Source of the DNA: Rubrivivax sp.
Lineage (GTDB): Bacteria > Pseudomonadota > Gammaproteobacteria > Burkholderiales > Burkholderiaceae_C
Assembly: GCA_016790435.1 (NCBI GenBank)
Contig: JAEUPE010000128.1
Location: 1 to 43,277, forward strand
Reading direction: 5' to 3'
DNA: 43,277 nucleotides
A program made the position numbers and the translations under genes. Within the stretch, counting starts at the first letter, position 1, and each line of letters opens with the position of its first letter. Below the pieces are notes generated by a model. It saw only the letters and a list, made by a program, of their open reading frames with translations, did not search any database and had not been told where the DNA came from. Of the stretch, positions 42,596 through 43,277 are shown piece by piece.

Positions 42596-42671
42596 GCCCC
42601 GACCCTCCTTCCTGCCTCGATGCGCAGCGCGTACGCCCGGCGCTCGCCACGGCGTCACACCAGCCCCGCGC

Positions 42672-43277
42672 ATGAAATTCCACGGCACCGACACCTACGT
42701 CGCCACACAAGACCTGAAGCTGGCGGTGAATGCCGCCATCACGCTGAAGCGGCCGCTGCTCGTCAAGGGTGAGCCCGGCACGGGCAAGACGATGCTCGCG
42801 GAGGAAGTGGCCAACGCCATCGGCATGCCCTTGCTTCAGTGGCACATCAAGAGCACGACCAAGGCGCAGCAGGGCCTGTACGAGTACGACGCGGTGAGCC
42901 GCCTGCGCGACAGCCAGCTCGGTGACGCCAAGGTCAAGGACATCCACAACTACATCGTCAAGGGCGTGCTGTGGCAGGCCTTCACGGCCGACAAGCCGGT
43001 GGCCCTGCTCATCGACGAGATCGACACGGCCGACATCGAGTTCCCCAACGACCTGCTGCGCGAGCTCGACCGCATGGAGTTCTACGTCTACGAGACGCGC
43101 GAGCTCGTGAAGGCGCGCCACCGGCCGGTGGTGTTCATCACCAGCAACAACGAGAAGGAGCTGCCCGACGCCTTCCTGCGCCGCTGCTTCTTCCACTACA
43201 TCAAGGTCCCGGACGCCGACACGATGAAGACCATCGTCGACGTGCACTTCCCGGGCCTCAAGAAGGAACTGCTCGGC
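42672..43277 (+). CDS. MoxR-family AAA+ ATPase, truncated by the window end
   Basis: The first 202 residues of a MoxR-type AAA+ ATPase are present, and the frame is open to the last base. Walker A is GEPGTGKT (33-40); Walker B is ALLIDEIDTAD around 112-122; sensor 1 is VVFITSNNEKELPDAFLRRC. The start at the ATG at 42672 fits the family. These ATPases usually work with a von Willebrand factor A protein (CoxE type) to mature or insert cofactors into partner enzymes, and that gene is likely to follow outside the window. No strong ribosome binding site is visible. Confidence 0.94.
   Translation, partial: MKFHGTDTYVATQDLKLAVNAAITLKRPLLVKGEPGTGKTMLAEEVANAIGMPLLQWHIKSTTKAQQGLYEYDAVSRLRDSQLGDAKVKDIHNYIVKGVLWQAFTADKPVALLIDEIDTADIEFPNDLLRELDRMEFYVYETRELVKARHRPVVFITSNNEKELPDAFLRRCFFHYIKVPDADTMKTIVDVHFPGLKKELLG

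Overview
The window is very GC-rich and gene-dense, with abundant G/C-ending codons. The gene set includes a Bug-family solute receptor, an AdaA-AlkA fusion followed by ogt, a LytS/LytTR pair beside a phosphomannomutase, waaA, cytochrome c4 and a MoxR ATPase. This suggests a betaproteobacterium of the order Burkholderiales, perhaps near Rubrivivax, Ideonella or Leptothrix. The lineage is inferred from content and style, not from a marker gene. No CRISPR array, insertion sequence, integrase or phage gene was seen, so this reads as chromosomal backbone with a few unusual modules.

Layout. 1-2.0 kb: end of a peptide-type ABC transporter operon (permease tail and two ATPases). 2.1-3.1 kb: an orphan protein of unknown function. 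3.2-5.9 kb (minus): a TonB-dependent receptor behind a small His-rich membrane protein, probably metal uptake. 6.1-8.1 kb (plus): a Bug receptor and a lipoprotein-like alpha/beta hydrolase. 8.2-13.2 kb (minus): a DsbA-like thioredoxin-fold lipoprotein, a small secreted protein of three 36-residue repeats, a phospholipase D-like protein with a 13-bp repeat cluster upstream, a tyrosine phosphatase and a degenerate GGDEF protein. Then follow tRNA-Gly(CCC), trmB (plus), uppP and a DUF1439-like lipoprotein (minus).

16.0-26.4 kb (plus): a TetR regulator with a palindromic operator over its own promoter, an RND adaptor and pump, a divergent isoaspartate-methyltransferase-like gene and a TolC-type outer membrane protein, together a complete tripartite efflux cluster. 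A DUF1800-DUF1501 pair follows.

26.5-33.4 kb (minus): the most unusual region. Two very similar exported DUF900-type serine hydrolases flank a 1223-residue exported TPR-CHAT protein that keeps the His/Cys dyad of caspase-like peptidases. The upstream hydrolase and the CHAT gene are 7 bp apart. The second hydrolase has its own leader, which resembles that of the first. I suggest a cell-envelope peptidase-hydrolase system; its function is not known.

33.6-36.4 kb (minus): waaA and an AlgC-like phosphomannomutase/phosphoglucomutase (LPS and exopolysaccharide precursors). These are divergent from a LytS-type kinase and LytTR regulator at 36.7-38.7 kb, an arrangement reminiscent of AlgZ/AlgR control of algC. 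38.7-43.3 kb: alkylation repair (AdaA-AlkA and Ogt), an EamA transporter, a diheme cytochrome c and a truncated MoxR ATPase.

Several genes have a -10-like hexamer only 6-8 nt before the ATG and no Shine-Dalgarno sequence, which suggests frequent leaderless transcripts.
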